Source: a virus. Taken from it: 31,414 bases of DNA. Where the stretch lies: IMG/VR virus record IMGVR_UViG_3300008114_000189, positions 1 to 31,414 of that record; one strand, given 5' to 3'. How positions within the stretch are numbered: position 1 is the first letter of the stretch; each line of letters begins with the position of its first letter. Position numbers and translations under genes: made by a program. Under the pieces are notes generated by a model that was not told the DNA's origin, did not search any database, and saw nothing but the letters and a program-made list of their open reading frames with translations. Below, in pieces: positions 27,910 to 31,414 of this stretch.

Positions 27910-29754
27910 ATGGCGGGAGAACCAACAAACTTACCAAAAATAAAATTATCAAAAGCTTTAATAGATGTATTAGAAAAGCTTAATGATATGAATGAATATA
28001 TTGCTTTTGAAATATTATGTTTAGATGATGAAGATACAGAATATTTCAATGGATTGAAAATAACAAATGTTGATGTTTCTGATAAAGATTTTCATTTTAA
28101 AGTAACAACAAAAGATAAAGGAACAGTTGATATGAAATGTGGTAACTTTATTAGATATTATTTTCATAATTATTTTACATCAGAAGATATTCAAAACTTT
28201 GTTACTTTGTATAATAAAGTTAAAAAAGGAGAATCTGTTGAAGATGAAAAAATTCCAATTAAGGTTCCTACATTTGAATATAATCCATTAGATCCAAGAT
28301 CTACATTCCTTTCATTAGTTACTAAAACTTATCCACATGGACATGAAGATGAAGTTCTTCAATTCCTACCTGAATTAAGTAAAGATATTGTTGGTAACTA
28401 TTATAAAATAATTGGTGACAATCCAACAACTATGTTTACTTGTCACTTAGATACAGCCGATAGAAAACAAGCTGTTACAAGACTTTTTTCTGTTCAAATT
28501 GATGAACAAGAACACATCGTAACTGATGGAACAACAGTATTAGGTGCTGATGATAAAGCAGGAACAACTGTTATGTTATATATGATGGCTAAAAATGTAC
28601 CAGGTCTTTATTACTTCTTTATCGGAGAAGAAAGAGGTGGTATTGGTTCTAGAGCTTTAGCTGATAAATATGATGAAGTTAGTTATTTGAAAAATATTAA
28701 AAGATGTGTTTCTTTTGATAGAAGAAAAACAATTTCTGTTATTACCGCACAAGCTGGTGGTAGATGTTGTTCTGATGAATTTGGTAACGCACTTTGTGAA
28801 CAATATAACGCAAGTGGATTGAATTTGAAAATTGACCCTACTGGTGTATTCACCGATTCAGCTTCATTTATAGATGATATTCCTGAATGTACAAACGTTT
28901 CAGTTGGTTATTTAAATGAGCATACTGGTAAAGAAATTCAAAATATGGATTACTTAATAGATTTATGTAAAGCTTCTGTTAATGTAGATTGGGCTAACTT
29001 ACCAGTTGTGAGAACTATTCAAGATAGAGCGGCTATTAAACAGATGATATCTAATGTTAAAACATCAAATAAAGAATTTGTCGATGCTTTAAAAGGAGTT
29101 AATTTAGATAAAACTATTTCAACTGATCACGGTAATGTTTATGTAAACTTTGATTTAGAAAATGAAGATATTGATACCATTTTAGAAAGTTTAAAAGAAC
29201 TTAGAAATGTTATGAAACTTCACAAAAGACCAACTTCTTGTTTATTTGATGAGACATATTTACAAATTATATTGGGTAAAGATAGTTCATCTAAGACTAA
29301 TAGAACTTATAATGATCCTTATGAGTCAAATAAATTGAAGAAATATGACCAATTCTTAAATGAAGAGTGGGATAGATGGGATGATGAAGAGGAAGAGGAT
29401 TATGATCAATATGAAGATGATGACGATAATAACACTGATGATATTGATAATCTTAAATATCTTTTGAGAAAAATGATTACTCAAGCTGGTATCAAAAACT
29501 GTGAAGTAACAAATACTGGTATGAATTTAAAAGTTCAAATTATACCAACAACATACGGAATGGTTAATTATTTTTATAAACTTGATGAAGTTATTCATAT
29601 CTATGAAGTTATAAAGAAAATTGATAAAGATGTCTTAATTGATTTTGATTTGGAATGTGATATATGGGAAACAAGAAAAGTAGAACCACTATTTATATTC
29701 AACTTCTACTCAATGGATGATGGTGATATGCCAGATGATACTGATGTATTCTAA
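27910..29754 (+). CDS. Zinc metallopeptidase of the M20/M28/M42 clan, 614 aa
   Basis: The catalytic domain (about 100-370) has the full metal set of the dinuclear aminopeptidase clan: CHLDTA (His179, Asp181), LGADDKAG (Asp214 bridging), GEERGG (Glu240 general base, Glu241 ligand), SFDRR and NEHTGKE (His338). M20/M42 enzymes trim or hydrolyse short peptides; such a gene is uncommon in phages. An N-terminal domain (1-100), an acidic linker (about 480-510) and a C-terminal domain (about 515-614) are not recognised. It lies 110 bases upstream of the tmRNA, separated by a terminator. Cytosolic location is likely, as no signal peptide is present. Confidence 0.85.
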   Translation: MAGEPTNLPKIKLSKALIDVLEKLNDMNEYIAFEILCLDDEDTEYFNGLKITNVDVSDKDFHFKVTTKDKGTVDMKCGNFIRYYFHNYFTSEDIQNFVTLYNKVKKGESVEDEKIPIKVPTFEYNPLDPRSTFLSLVTKTYPHGHEDEVLQFLPELSKDIVGNYYKIIGDNPTTMFTCHLDTADRKQAVTRLFSVQIDEQEHIVTDGTTVLGADDKAGTTVMLYMMAKNVPGLYYFFIGEERGGIGSRALADKYDEVSYLKNIKRCVSFDRRKTISVITAQAGGRCCSDEFGNALCEQYNASGLNLKIDPTGVFTDSASFIDDIPECTNVSVGYLNEHTGKEIQNMDYLIDLCKASVNVDWANLPVVRTIQDRAAIKQMISNVKTSNKEFVDALKGVNLDKTISTDHGNVYVNFDLENEDIDTILESLKELRNVMKLHKRPTSCLFDETYLQIILGKDSSSKTNRTYNDPYESNKLKKYDQFLNEEWDRWDDEEEEDYDQYEDDDDNNTDDIDNLKYLLRKMITQAGIKNCEVTNTGMNLKVQIIPTTYGMVNYFYKLDEVIHIYEVIKKIDKDVLIDFDLECDIWETRKVEPLFIFNFYSMDDGDMPDDTDVF

Positions 29755-29760
29755 AATATT

Positions 29761-29790
29761 AAATAACTCACTTTGGTGAGTTATTTTTTT
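29761..29790 (+). terminator. Rho-independent terminator after the peptidase gene
   Basis: AAATAACTCACTTTGGTGAGTTATTTTTTTT: AATAACTCAC pairs with GTGAGTTATT around a TTTG loop, followed by eight T. Confidence 0.85.
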
Positions 29791-29809
29791 TAATAAAATT
29801 TTCAACTTT

Positions 29810-29841
29810 TTTGTATATTTAAAATATTATATATACATTTG
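29810..29841 (+). promoter_or_regulatory. Host-type (Bacteroidota sigma-A) promoter of the tmRNA
   Basis: TTTG at 29810-29813 and TACATTTG at 29834-29841 are 20 bases apart, a near-perfect match to the Bacteroidota promoter consensus (TTTG, 19-20 bases, TAnnTTTG). Transcription would start around 29845-29848, about 17 bases before the mature tmRNA 5' end. The tmRNA is thus probably made by unmodified host polymerase, early in infection. An overlapping TTATATATAC (29828-29836) could also act as a late box. Confidence 0.75.
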
Positions 29842-29863
29842 TAGAAATAATTACAAACAATAT

Positions 29864-30230
29864 GGGGAAGTCATTAGATTCGCCTAGCAGATTGGTGGTG
29901 ATTATGCAGGTATCGGGTTGTCGAATGTCCGATTTATAAATTAATCGATAACTGTCGTAAATGGCAACACAAATGAAGTAGGATCTCGTGAAGATTTAGT
30001 AGCGACCCTAAAAGCAATTGGAGTTAACACTCCAGAGTTAGTTTAAGAGAAACTAATCGAAAAAATTCTCCAACTGTATCACACAGACCAAATGTGAAAC
30101 CAGAATTGTTAGAGTGATGGGTCAGTTCAACTAACTATTTTGTAAGTTTAGAAAAACTCTACTAAACCTGTGAAGATTAATTGTTGTCATCTGAGTAGTA
30201 CACCCGGGGCGGTACCGGGTCTTCTCCACA
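29864..30230 (+). ncRNA. ssrA: tmRNA (SsrA), phage-encoded
   Basis: tmRNA with SmpB frees stalled ribosomes and adds a tag. The ends form the acceptor stem GGGGAAG (29864-29870) / CTTCTCC (30221-30227) with a G3-U70 pair and discriminator A, the alanine identity; CCA is not fully encoded. GATTCG follows as in other tmRNAs. Pseudoknot 1 is clear: ATCGG (29912) pairs with CCGAT (29929) and GTTGTCGA (29917) with TCGATAAC (29945). The tag probably begins at GGC 29963 (GNTNEV...) and ends ...NTPELV at TAA 30044-30046, inside hairpin TTAGTTT/AAACTAA. The tag is long (27 codons) and lacks LAA; the T loop lacks TTCRA. Confidence 0.92.
29963..30046 (+). other. tmRNA tag-peptide frame, 27 codons
   Basis: Frame from GGC at 29963 to TAA at 30044-30046. 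The first residues (GNTN) resemble Bacteroidota tags, which begin like GENN or GETN; the rest (SREDLVATLKAIGVNTPELV) is unlike normal tags. The resume codon is inferred from its distance to pseudoknot 1 and could be GTA at 29957. Confidence 0.7.
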
Positions 30231-30235
30231 AATTA

Positions 30236-30262
30236 AAACCCCACAACATTGTGGGGTTTTTT
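30236..30262 (+). terminator. Rho-independent terminator after the tmRNA
   Basis: AAAACCCCACAA / TTGTGGGGTTTTTT stem with a two-base loop starts a few bases after the tmRNA 3' end. Confidence 0.9.
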
Positions 30263-30275
30263 CATATAAAATACT

Positions 30276-30782
30276 ATGAGTTATATAAATAGATTTGATG
30301 GTAGATGGAATTTTCTATCCAATTTCTATCCAGTTGAAATAGAACATCAAGGAATTAAATATCCAAGTGTAGAACATTTCTATGTAGCACAAAAATGTAA
30401 AAATGATCAAATGATAAATGGTATTTATTACACACCTGCTGACTTTAAAGAAATGATTGCGAAAACACCAAGTCCAGGTCACGTTAAAAAACTTGGTCAA
30501 AAGTTAAAAGTTCGTAGTGATTGGGATGAAAAGAAATTAGAGTTCATGAATTGGGGTGTTAGAGAAAAATTCAAAAATGATAATTTATCAGAACTTCTAT
30601 TAAACACAGAAGATCTTCAGCTAATCGAAGGTAATTATTGGCACGACAATTTTTATGGGTCATGTTATTGTGAAAAGTGTGGAAATAAAGGTAAAAATCA
30701 TCTTGGTAAAATACTTATGAAAGTTCGTGATGAACTAAGAGGAATTGAAAAGAAAACTGGTTTAGAACAATTTTTTAAATAG
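30276..30782 (+). CDS. NADAR-domain (YbiA-like) protein, 168 aa
   Basis: The pattern of the NADAR family is present in order: FLSNFYPVEIEHQGIKYPSVEHFYVAQK (about residues 13-40), AKTPSPGHVKKLGQK (about 62-76), RSDWDEKKLEFMNWGVREKF (about 79-98) and LLLNTEDLQLIEG then WHDNFYGSC (about 105-129). A CYCEKCGNKGKNHLG insert near 129-143 could hold zinc and occurs in a subset of the family. NADAR proteins act on ADP-ribose derivatives, and some remove ADP-ribose from guanine bases in DNA. In a phage this suggests countering host ADP-ribosylation defence. It overlaps the convergent GIY-YIG gene by eight bases. Confidence 0.88.
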   Translation: MSYINRFDGRWNFLSNFYPVEIEHQGIKYPSVEHFYVAQKCKNDQMINGIYYTPADFKEMIAKTPSPGHVKKLGQKLKVRSDWDEKKLEFMNWGVREKFKNDNLSELLLNTEDLQLIEGNYWHDNFYGSCYCEKCGNKGKNHLGKILMKVRDELRGIEKKTGLEQFFK

Positions 30783-31414
30783 GTTTTGTCCAACCTTTAT
30801 GCGATTTTATCTTACCACTAGCAACTAAGCACAATTTAGAATTTGATAAATTGTTTTCCTTACAAAACTTTGCCATATTTATAAATGTTATAAGTTCACC
30901 ATCCGGATTTAAAAGTGTGTATTCCTTCTGATTTGCTTCTATAGCTGCATTTATAGTGTTGTCAGATGGTTTTTTACCACCAAACGCATCTCTCCATTTT
31001 TGTTTTGTTTCCTCTGATGGAACCCATCCTTTGTGTGAATCTGATAGTTTTTTTATAGTTTCCTTTGTTCTTTTTTTACCTTTATTCGAAATGCTAATTT
31101 TTAGTTTAGTCTCCTCTGATAATTTTTTATTATCACCACCATTTTTTATATTATAACCCTTTGGTGATATACAATCATAATATTTTATGTAATATTCCTC
31201 TTTCATATTTAACTCCTCTATATTTTCAGCACTATCAATTTCCTCTATCATGAAATTTTCCACACCATATTTTATAATCGCATTGGTTATAGCCATTACA
31301 TTTCTTTTTATAGTTGACTTCCATGTGTGTCTTCTCCACCTCTTATCCAATGTCTCTATTGTCTGACCTATATAGATCTTATCATTTATTATATTAGATA
31401 TTTTGTATATAATC
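30775..31414 (-). CDS. GIY-YIG homing endonuclease with NUMOD repeats, 5' end outside window
   Basis: The frame is open to the window edge, so the true start lies beyond 31414. The visible N-terminus IYKISNNIINDKIYIGQT and DKRWRRH is the GIY-YIG core with its catalytic Arg, and EEYYIKYYDCISPKGYNI carries the conserved Glu and the domain end. Two NUMOD3-like motifs (SEETKLKISISNKGKKR; SEETKQKWRDAFGGKKPS) and a C-terminal helix-turn-helix module (FINMAKFCKENNLSNSKL, then SHKGW) bind DNA. It is a Seg-type free-standing homing endonuclease placed against the NADAR gene. Confidence 0.92.
   Translation of the reverse strand, partial: IIYKISNIINDKIYIGQTIETLDKRWRRHTWKSTIKRNVMAITNAIIKYGVENFMIEEIDSAENIEELNMKEEYYIKYYDCISPKGYNIKNGGDNKKLSEETKLKISISNKGKKRTKETIKKLSDSHKGWVPSEETKQKWRDAFGGKKPSDNTINAAIEANQKEYTLLNPDGELITFINMAKFCKENNLSNSKLCLVASGKIKSHKGWTKPI

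Noticed and set aside
29864-30230. Alternative reading of the tmRNA locus as a group I intron or a small coding gene
   Set aside because: The paired acceptor ends, G3-U70, pseudoknot 1 and the stop-codon hairpin all fit tmRNA. There is no long frame from an ATG and no intron core.

Overview
The window is a piece of a large T4-like myovirus genome that infects, most probably, a member of the Bacteroidota (flavobacterial side). The phage call rests on a run of T4-type morphogenesis genes: large terminase (gp17), portal (gp20), prohead protease/scaffold (gp21-gp22), major capsid protein (gp23), gp15-like tail terminator, gp25 baseplate wedge, gp4 head-completion nuclease, gp44 clamp loader and a gp55-like late sigma factor. 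The host call rests on very AT-rich DNA, lack of Shine-Dalgarno sequences, several TAnnTTTG promoter elements of Bacteroidota type, a signal peptide of the flavobacterial FSFSQ style and a ClpS that looks like Bacteroidota ClpS.

Layout. 1-3356: small unknown genes (MORN-like repeats, zinc ribbon, HAD-like). 3357-6387: packaging block, with a possible small terminase and a 55-residue ribbon-helix-helix protein facing the large terminase. 6419-7263 (minus): ClpS and a HAD protein. 7326-8221: two overlapping membrane/coiled-coil genes, a candidate spanin pair. 8280-11262: Gln/Gly-repeat protein, HNH homing endonuclease, isochorismatase-fold enzyme and small genes. 11259-15549: gp25, clamp loader, gp15-like protein, a large unknown protein and the late sigma factor. 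15553-18595: small genes, HNH remnant, gp4, gp2-like protein. 18675-27178: portal, an antisense block with RNase R, then the protease-scaffold fusion and the capsid protein. 27258-31414: unknown gene, M20/M42-type peptidase, tmRNA, NADAR protein, partial GIY-YIG endonuclease.

How it works together. Almost every transcription unit begins with an AATATATA box, the likely target of the gp55-like sigma factor. In many units the box is followed by only 3-4 bases and then ATG, implying nearly leaderless mRNAs; the main structural genes instead have A-rich leaders of about 30-40 nt. Three loci, including the tmRNA, also carry host-type promoter elements, suggesting early expression.

The most interesting content is a set of ribosome-rescue and protein-turnover genes: a tmRNA with pseudoknot 1, a G3-U70 pair and a 27-codon tag that does not end in LAA; an RNase R-like exonuclease; a ClpS adaptor; and a peptidase immediately upstream of the tmRNA. 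A second is the gp21-gp22 fusion, whose scaffold part is a tandem array of 14-residue repeats, each containing the [ILV]AE motif that T4-type prohead proteases cut. A third is the head-on junction where the portal 3' end runs into an opposing gene, which looks like a deletion or an assembly join.
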